Origin: Mycobacterium aquaticum
GTDB taxonomy: Bacteria > Actinomycetota > Actinomycetes > Mycobacteriales > Mycobacteriaceae
NCBI RefSeq assembly: GCF_002086485.1
Contig: NZ_MVHF01000025.1
Coordinates: forward strand, 1 to 64,000
Length of the DNA stretch: 64,000 nucleotides
Reading direction: 5' to 3'
In this document: positions 51,422-59,953 of the stretch, one piece after another
Layout of the letters: each line of letters begins with the position of its first letter
Position numbering within the stretch: the first letter of the stretch is position 1
Notes under the pieces: generated by a model
The model's database searches: none
Seen by the model: the letters and a program-made list of their open reading frames with translations, nothing else
What the model was told of the DNA's origin: nothing
Translations under genes and position numbers: made by a program

Positions 51422-51940
51422 CTACAGAATCCCGTCCAGAATGCCTGCGGGCAGCGGAATTCCGAGCCCGGAGTAGAAGGCGTAGAAGGTCGCGACCGAC
51501 AGCACCGCCCCGATCGCGATGTTCCGGAAGTAGTGGCGGTTGCCGAGAACCGTCGCCGCCCCGGCGAACAGCAGGGTGCCGGTGATCGCCCAGCCGAGCG
51601 GTTGGACGAGCACGATCACCGCGACGAACAGCCCCACCAGCAGCCCGACGGTGCGCCAATCACCCGGTGAGTTGGGGTCGACGTCTTCGCCCGCGTCGGC
51701 CTCGCCCACCGAGCCGCGCGGAATCGCGATCGCCAGGACGACGGCAAGCACGATGAGCACGACACCGATGGTCAGCGGAAACATCTTCGGTCCGACCGGG
51801 TCGACCTTGGCGAAACCGGCGGTCAGGGCCATCGCGTCGTAGATGAGGAACGCGCCGACAGCCACGAGCACAGCGCAGATCAGGTACTGCGCCTTGTCGA
51901 CTCGGGTCTCGGGTTCTCGCGATTGGTCGGAGGCGGTCAT
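51422..51940 (-). CDS. tctB: Tripartite tricarboxylate transporter, small membrane subunit TctB
   Basis: 172 residues from ATG 51940, which overlaps the tctC stop (ATGA). Four hydrophobic helices in the usual TctB arrangement are separated by an acidic loop (GEADAGEDVDPNS). It partners TctA in the membrane; its low conservation is normal for the family. Confidence 0.88.
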   Translation of the reverse strand: MTASDQSREPETRVDKAQYLICAVLVAVGAFLIYDAMALTAGFAKVDPVGPKMFPLTIGVVLIVLAVVLAIAIPRGSVGEADAGEDVDPNSPGDWRTVGLLVGLFVAVIVLVQPLGWAITGTLLFAGAATVLGNRHYFRNIAIGAVLSVATFYAFYSGLGIPLPAGILDGIL

Positions 51941-52932
51941 AGCAACCCCAATTCGGTCAGCGTCGAGGAGACGCGGTTGTCCTGGTCGGTGAGGAACTGC
52001 TCGAACTCGGGCCCGGTGGCGAACGCATCGCTCCAGCCGTTCTTGACCAGCGCGTCCTTCCACTGCTGGGTGCAGTGCAGGTCCTCCAGCGCCTTGACCA
52101 TGGCTTGCTTGGCATCATCGGAAATGCCTGGCGGCGCGAGGATTCCGCGCCAGTTGGTGAAGGTGAGGTTGATGCCGGCCTCGGTGAGTGTGGGCGCGTC
52201 GATGCCCGCGACCCGCTCCTTGCCGGACACTGCGAGCACCCGCACCTGACCGGCGGCGATCTGGTCGACGAATTCGCCGAGACCGGTGGTTCCGACCGTG
52301 ATCTTCTTGCCCAGCAAGGCCGTCAGCAGGTCGCCGCCGCCGTCGTAGGTGATGTAGTTGACCTTGCGCGGATCCACCCCGACCGCCCGCGCGGTCTCCA
52401 TCGGGAACAGATGATCCGGTCCGCCGGGCGACGATCCCCCGCCCACGGTCACCCGGCTCGGATCGGCCTTCCACGCCGCGACCAGGTCACCGATGGTGCG
52501 GAAGGGCGAATCCCCCGGCACCAGAATGCCTTCCTGCTCTTCGACCATCTTGGCCAGCGCCGTCGCGTCGGAGGCGCGGGCATGTGACCCGTTGGTGTAG
52601 GTGGCGCCGACCACGCCCAGCCCCATCATCATCATGAGGTCGTCGTTGCCTTTTTCGTTCATCAGCCGGGCCATCGCGACGGTGCCGCCCGCGCCGATGA
52701 CGTTGAACACCTCGATCCGCCCGGTGATGTCGTTGTCCTCCATGATCTTCACCGCGGTCCGTGCGGTCAGGTCATAGCCGCCGCCCGGGCTGTTCGGCAC
52801 CATCATGCGCAGCCGGTGCAGTCCTCGGGCGTCATCGTTGCGGGTCACGCCGCAGCCGGTCAGCGTGAGCGCCACGGCGAGCGCCATGATCACCCCGAGC
52901 GCCGCCGCCAGGTGTCCTCGTCGACACGTCAT
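51937..52932 (-). CDS. tctC: Tripartite tricarboxylate transporter substrate-binding lipoprotein TctC
   Basis: 331 residues from ATG 52932 with GGGGA upstream. The lipoprotein signal ends LTLTGC, with Cys27 lipidated. The mature part has the Bug/TctC fold: MVPNSPGGGYDLTART, GAGGTVAMARL, TVGGGSSPGGPDHLF and YDGGGDLLTALLG. It binds the carboxylate outside the membrane. First gene of the operon, divergent from the two-component genes. Confidence 0.92.
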   Translation of the reverse strand: MTCRRGHLAAALGVIMALAVALTLTGCGVTRNDDARGLHRLRMMVPNSPGGGYDLTARTAVKIMEDNDITGRIEVFNVIGAGGTVAMARLMNEKGNDDLMMMMGLGVVGATYTNGSHARASDATALAKMVEEQEGILVPGDSPFRTIGDLVAAWKADPSRVTVGGGSSPGGPDHLFPMETARAVGVDPRKVNYITYDGGGDLLTALLGKKITVGTTGLGEFVDQIAAGQVRVLAVSGKERVAGIDAPTLTEAGINLTFTNWRGILAPPGISDDAKQAMVKALEDLHCTQQWKDALVKNGWSDAFATGPEFEQFLTDQDNRVSSTLTELGLL

Positions 52933-52995
52933 CAACCGTCCCCAATCACTTGTGATGCTCAGCAATACTGAACCGTGACGTGACTCAGGTCACTG
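52933..52995. promoter_or_regulatory. Divergent tct / two-component control region with palindromes
   Basis: ATCAC-TT-GTGAT at 52945-52956 and GTGAC-TCAG-GTCAC at 52980-52993 are perfect inverted repeats sharing a GTGA/TCAC core, one near each start. They are probable response-regulator sites. Confidence 0.5.
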
Positions 52996-54639
52996 ATGAG
53001 TTCGCAAAGGAAGTATTGGTCATTGAGTTCACGCTCGGCGATAGTGCGTGCGCTGCGGGGACGCAGCCTCGCCGGCCAGTTCCTGGCCTTTCAACTGCTC
53101 GTGGTCGCAGTCGTGCTGGTCGCGGTCGCGGCCGTGTCGGTCGCGCAGTCCACGCGTGAATTCCGCGACGTGCGAGGCCAGCGCATGATCGCGGTGGCGG
53201 AGAACATCGCCTCGACACCGATCGTGCGGGACCGTTACGGCGATCCGTTCGCAGCTTCCATCCTGGCCCCCGACGTGGATCGGGCGGTTGCCCTCTCAGG
53301 GGCCGAGCTGGCCGAGATGATCGATCCCACCGGCACGGTGCGCGCGTCGTCGGATCCGCAGCGGGTCGGAACCCGCGTCGATCTGGGCCCCAGCCGCGCC
53401 GACGAAGGCCGGGCGTGGTTCGGTGACGGCGATATCGACGGCGCCCACAGCTTGGTGGGCCAGGTCCCGATCCTGGCCACCGACGGCGATGTGCTCGCCA
53501 TCGTCTCGGTCAGCGAACGGTATCCGTCGGTGTGGCAGCTCCTCGGAGGCGCAGGCGAACGTCTGCTGATCTATCTCGGTATCGGGGCCGCGCTCGGCCT
53601 CGTGGCGTCGTGGCTGCTGTCTCGACGCATCAAGCGGCACACCCGCGGCCTGGAGGTCGCCGAGATCGCCGGCCTGGCCGATCATCGGGAAGCGTTGCTG
53701 CACAGCATCCGCGAGGGTGTGGTCGCCGTGGGCACCGACGGCGCCATCACGGTGCTGAACGACAGCGCCCAGGAACTGCTGGGCCTCGACGACAGCGCGG
53801 TGGGGCGCCGGGTCGACGAGGTCGGCGTGGATCCGACGGTCGCGGGGTTCCTGCTGGACGGCGCCGCGGGCCGCGACGAGGACGACGTCATCATCACCAC
53901 CAGAACGCGGGTCCTCGCGCTCAACCGGCGCGCGGCGAGCAGTCAGGGGCAGCGCATCGGTACCGTCACCACCATGCGCGACAGCACCGAACTCGCTGCG
54001 CTGCAGGCACAATTGTCGTCGCACCGCAGTGTGACCGACACGCTGCGGGCACAGACCCACGAGTTCGCCAACCAGCTGCACACCATTTCGGGGCTGGCAC
54101 AGCTCGGTGAATTCGACGCGGTGCGCGATCTGGTGGGAACCCTCACCCGGCGCCGAGCAGAGATCAATGATGCTGTGACACAGCACATTTCCGACCCCGC
54201 CGTGGCCGCGCTGCTGATCGCCAAGACCTCGCTGGCCGCCGAGAGCGGCGTCACCCTCACCCTGACCGGCGACAGTCACCTGGCGGCGCTCGACCCGGCC
54301 CTGGCCACCGACGTGATCACGCTGCTCGGCAACCTGGTCGACAACGCCGTGGACGTCTCGGTCGGCTCGACAGCCGCACAGGTGCGCATCCACATCGACG
54401 ACGCCCACGGCCTGCTGCTGACCGTGTCCGACTCGGGTCCCGGTGTGCCCCAACATCTTCGGGAGTCGATCTTCTCCCGCGGCGTGACCTCGAAACCGGA
54501 CGTCCCCGGCGGGCGCGGAATCGGCCTTGCACTGGTGCGGCTGGTGACCGCGCAACACGGCGGTACCGTCGAGATCAGCGACGGCACCGGCGGCGGTGCG
54601 GTGTTCACCGTCCGACTGCCGGAGGCCGCCCATGTATGA
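52996..54639 (+). CDS. CitA/DcuS-type sensor histidine kinase
   Basis: 547 residues. Two membrane helices (about 29-50 and 190-208) flank an extracytoplasmic sensor domain of some 140 residues. A cytoplasmic PAS region follows (LHSIREGVVAVGTDGAITVLND), then His355 in RAQTHEFANQLHTISGLAQ, typical of the SpoOB/CitA type, and an ATPase domain with NLVDNAVDVS and GGRGIGLALV. It should sense an external carboxylate and phosphorylate the regulator encoded with an 8-bp overlap. Confidence 0.9.
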   Translation: MSSQRKYWSLSSRSAIVRALRGRSLAGQFLAFQLLVVAVVLVAVAAVSVAQSTREFRDVRGQRMIAVAENIASTPIVRDRYGDPFAASILAPDVDRAVALSGAELAEMIDPTGTVRASSDPQRVGTRVDLGPSRADEGRAWFGDGDIDGAHSLVGQVPILATDGDVLAIVSVSERYPSVWQLLGGAGERLLIYLGIGAALGLVASWLLSRRIKRHTRGLEVAEIAGLADHREALLHSIREGVVAVGTDGAITVLNDSAQELLGLDDSAVGRRVDEVGVDPTVAGFLLDGAAGRDEDDVIITTRTRVLALNRRAASSQGQRIGTVTTMRDSTELAALQAQLSSHRSVTDTLRAQTHEFANQLHTISGLAQLGEFDAVRDLVGTLTRRRAEINDAVTQHISDPAVAALLIAKTSLAAESGVTLTLTGDSHLAALDPALATDVITLLGNLVDNAVDVSVGSTAAQVRIHIDDAHGLLLTVSDSGPGVPQHLRESIFSRGVTSKPDVPGGRGIGLALVRLVTAQHGGTVEISDGTGGGAVFTVRLPEAAHV

Positions 54640-55309
54640 CGTGCTGGTGGTCGACGACGATTTCATGGTCGCCGAGATCCATCGCCGATTCGTCGAACGC
54701 GTCGACGGATTCCGCGCCACCGGTGTCGCGCGGACCGGGGCCGAAGCCCTGTCCGCGGTGGCCGACCTCAGACCCGACCTGGTCCTGCTCGATGTGTACC
54801 TGCCGGACATGACCGGCCTGAACGTGCTGCACCGGCTTCGCGCAGACGGCAACCGGGTCGGGGTCATCATGATCACCGCCGCACGTGAACTCGACACGGT
54901 GCGTGGCGCCTTGGACGGCGGCGCCGCGGACTATCTGATCAAACCGTTCGAGTTCGACCAGTTACGGGCGAAACTGGTGGCCTACGCGGCCCGGGCCGAT
55001 GCTCTGGCGACCGAGGGCGGCGCCGACCAGTCGATGATCGACGCGTTGTTCGGCGGCGCTGCGGCCCCCAAGGCCACGCTCCCGAAGGGGTTGGGCGCCG
55101 AGACCGCAGGCCTGATACTCGATGCCGTGCGCGCGGCCGGCGAGGTCTCGGCGGCTGAATGTGCTGAACTCGTGGGCATTTCGCGGGTCAGCGCACGGCG
55201 CTACCTTGAGTACTTCCTCGGCACTGGCGCACTCGAGCTGCGGCTGCAGTACGGCACCGGCCGCCCGGAGCGGCGCTACCGCGCGGTGTCCCCACCGACA
55301 GTGAGGTAG
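54632..55309 (+). CDS. CitB/DcuR-type response regulator
   Basis: 225 residues. Receiver domain with Asp8-Asp10 cluster, phosphoacceptor Asp54 (LVLLDVYLPD) and Lys in YLIKPFE. The C-terminal helix-turn-helix (EVSAAECAELVGISRVSARRYLEYF) is the form seen in CitB-like regulators. It overlaps the kinase gene. The likely target is the divergent tctCBA-usp operon through the palindromes between the genes. Confidence 0.9.
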   Translation: MYDVLVVDDDFMVAEIHRRFVERVDGFRATGVARTGAEALSAVADLRPDLVLLDVYLPDMTGLNVLHRLRADGNRVGVIMITAARELDTVRGALDGGAADYLIKPFEFDQLRAKLVAYAARADALATEGGADQSMIDALFGGAAAPKATLPKGLGAETAGLILDAVRAAGEVSAAECAELVGISRVSARRYLEYFLGTGALELRLQYGTGRPERRYRAVSPPTVR

Positions 55310-55352
55310 CCCGCTACTCACGCATGCGGATCCCCAACAGCGCACCATCGCA

Positions 55353-55381
55353 GTGGGGTTGTTCAAGTGGGGGTTGTTCAA
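55353..55381 (+). repeat. Tandem 14/15-bp repeat before the P450 gene
   Basis: GTGGGGTTGTTCAA (55353-55366) is followed directly by GTGGGGGTTGTTCAA (55367-55381), ending just before the ribosome site of the P450 gene. It may be two regulator half-sites or slippage. Confidence 0.4.
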
Positions 55382-55393
55382 GGGAAGGCTGCG

Positions 55394-56638
55394 ATGACCA
55401 CGATGACCGCGCCGACTATCCGACGCACCTACCCGGACGTTTTCGACGCGGGCCTGCCATCCGTCGCCTACGAGCACGCCGCCGACCCGGAGGAAGCTCA
55501 CCGGCTCATCGCGCGGGCCCGCAGGCAATCTCCGATCGCGATCGGGCCACACGGTCCGGAGATCCTCAGCTACCAGTTGGTGCGCGCCGTGCTGCGCGAC
55601 GAACGCTTCGCCCCACCCAAGGGATTGTTTCTGGCCGCGCAGGGCGTCACGTCGGGACCACTGTGGGACCGCGCGGCGGCCAACCTGCTCAGCCTGGGCG
55701 GCCCCGCGCATCACCGGTTACGCCGGTTGGTGGCCAAGGCCTTCACCCCGAAAGCCGCCGAGCGGCTGCGTGGCACGTGCGTCGAGGTCATCACCGAACT
55801 GACGGACCGGTGGATGCCGGTGGGCGCCTGCGATGTCGTAGCCGACATCGCGCGTCGTTATCCGATCCCGGTCATCTGTGCCCTGCTGGGTGCGCCGCCG
55901 AACGACTGGGATCGGATCTCGCGGTGGGCCGACGACATCTTCAAGATGTTCAGTTGGAATGTCGACGGAAACGGGGCCGTCATCGAACAGGCGGGCTGCG
56001 AATTCGACGAGTACATCGAAGCGATGGTGGCCAGGCGGCTGTTCACCCTCAGCGACGACCTGCTCTCCGACCTGATCCGGGCCGAGGTCGACGGCGACCG
56101 GCTCACCCATGCCGAGCTGCTGATGCTGGCCGGCGGCGTGCTGCTCGCCGGAACGGACACCACCCGAAACCAGCTGGCAGCTGCGGTACAGGTGCTGTGC
56201 GAGCATCCTGCCGACTGGCAGCTGCTGGCCGAACATCCGGAACTGGCACCGGTTTTCGTCGAGGAATTGATGCGGCATACCCCAATTGCGTTGAGCACCA
56301 TAAGGATGGCTCGCGAAGATGTCGAACTCGCCGGCGTGATGATCCCGGCCGGAACCGTCGTCATCGTCAATACTGCTGCGGCCAACCGTGATCCGGATGT
56401 CTACCCGGATCCGGACCGCTTCGACGTCACACGTCAGGACCCGCCGGCGATGCTGACGTTCGGCGGCGGGGCGCACTACTGCCTGGGCTCGCACCTGGCC
56501 AGACTCGAGCTCACCCAAGCCCTCACCGTGCTGACCCGTCGCTGGCGCACCGTCCGCATCGACGGCCCGGTGCGGTGGAAGCCGCTGACCGGCGTCAGCG
56601 GCCCGGCGACCCTGCCGGTGAGCTTCGACGCCGCCTGA
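55394..56638 (+). CDS. Cytochrome P450
   Basis: 414 residues, soluble bacterial class I type. I-helix oxygen motif AGTDTTRNQ, ExxR region and haem-ligand loop FGGGAHYCLGSHLA with Cys363. ATG 55394 follows GGGAAGG. No ferredoxin or ferredoxin reductase gene lies next to it, so it must borrow redox partners. The substrate is unknown. Its 3' end overlaps the convergent DUF2784 gene by 44 bp. Confidence 0.9.
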   Translation: MTTMTAPTIRRTYPDVFDAGLPSVAYEHAADPEEAHRLIARARRQSPIAIGPHGPEILSYQLVRAVLRDERFAPPKGLFLAAQGVTSGPLWDRAAANLLSLGGPAHHRLRRLVAKAFTPKAAERLRGTCVEVITELTDRWMPVGACDVVADIARRYPIPVICALLGAPPNDWDRISRWADDIFKMFSWNVDGNGAVIEQAGCEFDEYIEAMVARRLFTLSDDLLSDLIRAEVDGDRLTHAELLMLAGGVLLAGTDTTRNQLAAAVQVLCEHPADWQLLAEHPELAPVFVEELMRHTPIALSTIRMAREDVELAGVMIPAGTVVIVNTAAANRDPDVYPDPDRFDVTRQDPPAMLTFGGGAHYCLGSHLARLELTQALTVLTRRWRTVRIDGPVRWKPLTGVSGPATLPVSFDAA

Positions 56639-56975
56639 TCACCAGTACCCAGGACGCGAGGACCACTGCGAACACCGCCGCCTGGACCCCCGGCACCCAG
56701 CTCGCGGGATACAGCACCCCGGTGATGTAGTGCGCGATGAACCCCGCAGATGGCAGCGGCGGCATCCCCGCGCGGGCTCGCGCCCACCGCTCGAGGCCGG
56801 TGAGCGGACACGGCAAATCGAGTGCGACGCTGCCCAGACCCCACAGCACGGCCGTCACATGCAGCGCGATCGTGCGCGGCCACCGGCACGCGACGAACCC
56901 GCCCAGCACAAGATAGGCGATGAAGCCGAAGTGCACCGCGACGGTGAGGGCGACCAACACCGAGTACACCGTCAT
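56595..56975 (-). CDS. DUF2784 membrane protein
   Basis: 126 residues from ATG 56975. Four hydrophobic helices, with FIAYLVLGGFVACRWPR, a conserved DLPCPLTGLERWARARAG loop and GFIAHYITGVLYP, fit DUF2784. The function is unknown. A basic tail (RRRRSS) extends into the end of the opposing P450 gene. Confidence 0.78.
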   Translation of the reverse strand: MTVYSVLVALTVAVHFGFIAYLVLGGFVACRWPRTIALHVTAVLWGLGSVALDLPCPLTGLERWARARAGMPPLPSAGFIAHYITGVLYPASWVPGVQAAVFAVVLASWVLVIRRRRSSPAGSPGR

Positions 56976-57007
56976 GGACCCAGCCCCTGGCCACAGAGGC
57001 CTCGCGC

Positions 57008-57015
57008 GATAATGT
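57008..57015 (+). promoter_or_regulatory. Candidate -10 box, leaderless amidotransferase gene
   Basis: GATAATGT contains a TATAAT-like and a TANNNT-like hexamer five to seven bases before GTG 57021, with no ribosome site. Confidence 0.35.
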
Positions 57016-57020
57016 GTGGC

Positions 57021-57743
57021 GTGACATCGAGAGTACTGTTCATCCGCGTCGACCCCACGGCACCCGAGGCGATGCTGGGCGAGGCATTCAGCGAATGTGG
57101 TTTCGAGATCCACACATTCGACGTGGTGCCCGCCGACCGTCTCGATTCTCCGGTGGCCGACGTGCAGTTCCCCGATCTGACCCGCTATGACGTCGTGGTC
57201 GTGCTGGGCGCGCGCTGGTCGGTGTACGACGAAAGCCTGCGCGCCAGTTGGATGGGCACGTTGATGACCCAGCTGACGGAGGCCGCCGACGCAGGCGTGG
57301 GCTTATTCGGTGTGTGCTTCGGTGGCCAGTTGCTGGCACAGACCTTCGGCGGGTCGGTCAGCAGGTCCGATTCACCGGAGATCGGCTGGTACGAAGTCAG
57401 TACCGACGATCCCGAGCTGATCCCGCCCGGTCCATGGTTCGAGTGGCATATCGACCGCTGGACGGTGCCGCCGGGGGCCACCGAGATCGCCCGCAACGGC
57501 AACGCATCACAGGGGTTCGTGCTCGGCCGGGCGCTGGCCCTGCAGTTCCACCCCGAGCTCGATGAGACCGTGTTGGAATACTGGCTGGCCGACGACCGCG
57601 ACGGCCAGGCCGGCAAGGTCGGCCGGACCCACGACGAATTGCGCGTCGAGACAAAAGAACTCAGCGACGACGCAGCGCAGCGCGTTCGCGCGTTGGTACG
57701 CAATTACCTGACGCGGGTGGTCGGCGCCACGCCGCAGCCGTAG
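57021..57743 (+). CDS. Class I glutamine amidotransferase-like protein
   Basis: About 240 residues from GTG 57021 (ATG 57012 adds three). The triad-type motifs are GVGLFGVCFGGQLLA (nucleophile Cys) and ALQFHPELDE (His then Glu). These stand-alone domains remove ammonia from glutamine or act on gamma-glutamyl compounds. No synthetase partner is adjacent, so the acceptor is unknown. Confidence 0.83.
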   Translation: MTSRVLFIRVDPTAPEAMLGEAFSECGFEIHTFDVVPADRLDSPVADVQFPDLTRYDVVVVLGARWSVYDESLRASWMGTLMTQLTEAADAGVGLFGVCFGGQLLAQTFGGSVSRSDSPEIGWYEVSTDDPELIPPGPWFEWHIDRWTVPPGATEIARNGNASQGFVLGRALALQFHPELDETVLEYWLADDRDGQAGKVGRTHDELRVETKELSDDAAQRVRALVRNYLTRVVGATPQP

Positions 57744-57770
57744 GGTGGTCACTGGAAGTCCAAATTCGCC

Positions 57771-58454
57771 ATGTGTGCATGGGGCAGCGTTACCCGGCAC
57801 GATGCCGGGCGGGTGTTCCAGGACCGCCGCGAGGCGGGCCAGGTCCTGGCCCAGGAATTGATGCCCTACCGCGGCCAGGCTGACGTCGTGGTGTTGGGCT
57901 TGGCCCGCGGCGGCGTACCGATCGGCTGGGAAGTGGCGGCCGGCCTAAAGGCTCCGTTGGATGTGTTCCTGGTGCGCAAGCTGGGTGTGCCGCAGTGGCC
58001 CGAGTTGGCGATGGGCGCGCTGGCCAGCGGTGGCGGAATCGTGATCAATGAACAGCTTGTGCAGCGGCTCGGGATCAGCCAGGAGGACCTCGACGCCGCG
58101 ATCGAGCGGGAGACGGCCGAGCTGACCCGGCGCGAACATGCGTATCGAGGCGGCCGCCCGCCCCCGGAGCCGGCCGGTAAAACGGTGATTCTGGTCGACG
58201 ATGGCATCGCGACCGGCGCGAGCATGCTTGCCGCAGTACGGGCCGTGCGCGCCGCGCGCCGGCTGGTGGTCGCGGTACCGGTGGGGCCCGCGTCGGCATG
58301 CCGGGAACTCGCCCAGGAAGCCGACGAGGTGGTGTGCGCGAGCACACCCACGGAGTTTTCGGCCGTCGGCCAGGCGTTCGCCGACTTTCACCAGGTCACC
58401 GACGACGAAGTGCGGGCCCTGCTGGCGACGCCGACCGTGCGCGCGCCGGACTAG
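57771..58454 (+). CDS. Phosphoribosyltransferase-domain protein (Rv2143-like)
   Basis: 227 residues. The PRPP-binding motif is VILVDDGIATGASM; upstream loops are VVLGLARGGVPIGWEVA and LDVFLVRKLGVPQWPELAMGA. Proteins of this type are often annotated only as PRTase-family; activity is unproven. It overlaps the convergent membrane-protein gene by four bases. The pair corresponds to Rv2143-Rv2144c and marks return to core gene order. Confidence 0.85.
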   Translation: MCAWGSVTRHDAGRVFQDRREAGQVLAQELMPYRGQADVVVLGLARGGVPIGWEVAAGLKAPLDVFLVRKLGVPQWPELAMGALASGGGIVINEQLVQRLGISQEDLDAAIERETAELTRREHAYRGGRPPPEPAGKTVILVDDGIATGASMLAAVRAVRAARRLVVAVPVGPASACRELAQEADEVVCASTPTEFSAVGQAFADFHQVTDDEVRALLATPTVRAPD

Positions 58455-58858
58455 CCCTTGTGCTCCTCTGCCGCTTCCTCCGCGGTGGGCTCGACCTCAT
58501 GCGCATCGCCGTCGGCGGACTCAGCGGGTTCGTCCGACTCGGCCGATTCCGCCTCGGCGGTTTCGTCGGTCTTGTCGGCAGATTCTTCCTCTGCGGCCGG
58601 CTCGGCTTCGGCCTCGGCCGACTCATCGGGATAGTCCTCGACAGCGTCCTCGGTGGACTCGGCGGCCGCCGGAGTCTCGTCGGCCGATTTCTCGGCGGCC
58701 CCACGGGAACGTTCCCGCAGCGCATCGACGATGAGCAGCACCACGCCGAGCACGCTGGCACCGATGCACACCCAGGCGATCAGCTCGTTGCTGGTCACCA
58801 CGGCGGTCACCAGCGCGGCCAGACCGATGACGGCGAGCACTAGCGCAATGATCAGCAT
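58451..58858 (-). CDS. Membrane protein with acidic Glu/Ala-rich tail (Rv2144c-like)
   Basis: 135 residues from ATG 58858; a TTG one codon earlier is possible. Two hydrophobic helices (LIIALVLAVIGLAALVTAVV and LIAWVCIGASVLGVVLLIV) are followed by about 85 residues dominated by Glu, Ala, Asp and Ser. TAGGGT six bases before the ATG suggests a leaderless mRNA. Adjacent to wag31 as in M. tuberculosis; the function is unknown. Confidence 0.8.
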   Translation of the reverse strand: MLIIALVLAVIGLAALVTAVVTSNELIAWVCIGASVLGVVLLIVDALRERSRGAAEKSADETPAAAESTEDAVEDYPDESAEAEAEPAAEEESADKTDETAEAESAESDEPAESADGDAHEVEPTAEEAAEEHKG

Positions 58859-58910
58859 CAATCAACCCTAGCTAGGTAGGTGGCCTGAACGGTCGCGTTC
58901 CGGTCAGGGG

Positions 58911-59735
58911 TCAGTTGTTGCCCCGGTTGAACTGGCCGAAACCGCTGGCGTCGCTGTTGGCGCTGGAATCGACCGGCGCGGCCGAACCGCGCTGACCGAG
59001 TTCTTCGAGCTGAGATTCCAGGTAGGTCTTCAGCCGCGTGCGGTATTCGCGTTCGAACGTCCGCAGCTGTTCCAACCGTCCTTCCAGCACCGTGCGCTGC
59101 TGGTTGATGGTTCCCATGATCTCGGAGTGCTTGCGCTCGGCGTCGGCCTGCAGTGCGTCGGCCTTCTCCTGGGCCTGGCGCAGCTGGGTCTCCGAGCGGG
59201 TCTGTGCATCGGCGAGCATGGCGTCGGCGCGCTGCCGGGCCTCGGTGACCGTCGTCTCCGCCGTCTTGCGCGCATCGCTGACCATGGCGTCGGCCTGTGC
59301 CCGTGCGTCGGCGAGCATCTTCTCCGACTCGGCCTTGGCCGAACCGGTGAGCCGGTCGGCAGTGTCCTGCGCCAGGCTGAGCACGCGCGCAGCGCGGGCC
59401 GCGGTGTCCTCGTTGGTCGCCACCGGCGCTGCGGGCGCGGCCGGTGCCTCGTAGACCGGCTTCGGCGCGGGGGCCGGCTCCGGCTCGGGCTCAGGCTCGT
59501 AGAGCGGGATCGACTTGGTCGACTGAGCAGCGCCACCACCGGAGCGGGCGGACGCCAGCTCGGAGTCGAGCTCGGAGACGCGCTGCCGGAGATCGGCATT
59601 CTCTTCGATGAGTCGGGTCAGCTCATTCTCAACCAGATCGAGAAAGGCGTCGACCTCATCCTCGTTGTACCCGCGCTTGCCGATGGGCGGCTTGCTGAAC
59701 GCGACGTTGTGGACGTCCGCCGGTGTGAGCGGCAT
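58911..59735 (-). CDS. wag31: DivIVA-family polar growth protein Wag31
   Basis: 274 residues. The N-terminal DivIVA domain (MPLTPADVHNVAFSKPPIGK and GYNEDEVDAFLDLVE) is followed by an acidic-proline linker and a long coiled coil rich in Ala, Glu and Arg. Wag31 gathers at cell poles, directs tip growth and recruits wall synthesis; its linker is phosphorylated by PknA/B in mycobacteria. AAGGGGG precedes the start. Part of the division cluster. Confidence 0.97.
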   Translation of the reverse strand: MPLTPADVHNVAFSKPPIGKRGYNEDEVDAFLDLVENELTRLIEENADLRQRVSELDSELASARSGGGAAQSTKSIPLYEPEPEPEPAPAPKPVYEAPAAPAAPVATNEDTAARAARVLSLAQDTADRLTGSAKAESEKMLADARAQADAMVSDARKTAETTVTEARQRADAMLADAQTRSETQLRQAQEKADALQADAERKHSEIMGTINQQRTVLEGRLEQLRTFEREYRTRLKTYLESQLEELGQRGSAAPVDSSANSDASGFGQFNRGNN

Positions 59736-59953
59736 TGTCTGCCCCCTTGGAGTCTTGGACCGTCAATCGATCTCGAAGTGTAGAGCCTGTTGTGTAGAGC
59801 CTTGTTTGGACGCAACTGGCGTCCATCCTGTCACACCAGAACCGGAGGTTGCAGTCGAGGCCAATTTTTAAGAACGAATTTCAATCTTCTTACGCGTTTT
59901 CCGGCGCTCCGGCAAACGATCTCAGCGCAGGTGAAGCGCCGTGACCGGCCGGG
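59736..59953. promoter_or_regulatory. wag31 upstream region with tandem 14-bp repeats
   Basis: On the plus strand GTGTAGAGCCTGTT (59778-59791) is followed by GTGTAGAGCCTTGT (59792-59805). Read leftward each contains a TACAC element, and TACACT at 59777-59782 fits a -10 box for wag31. The rest of the gap shows no gene. Confidence 0.45.

Noticed and set aside
49941..51659. 572-codon minus-strand frame overlapping tctA and tctB
   Set aside because: Out-of-frame Arg/Gly-rich shadow on the same strand; TctA membrane helices are in the other frame.
53296..54897. 533-codon minus-strand frame opposite the sensor kinase
   Set aside because: Antisense of an unmistakable histidine kinase and response regulator; low-complexity translation.
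21100..57770. Prophage or integrative conjugative element
   Set aside because: No integrase, phage structural, relaxase or conjugation genes; only one IS and its fragments.
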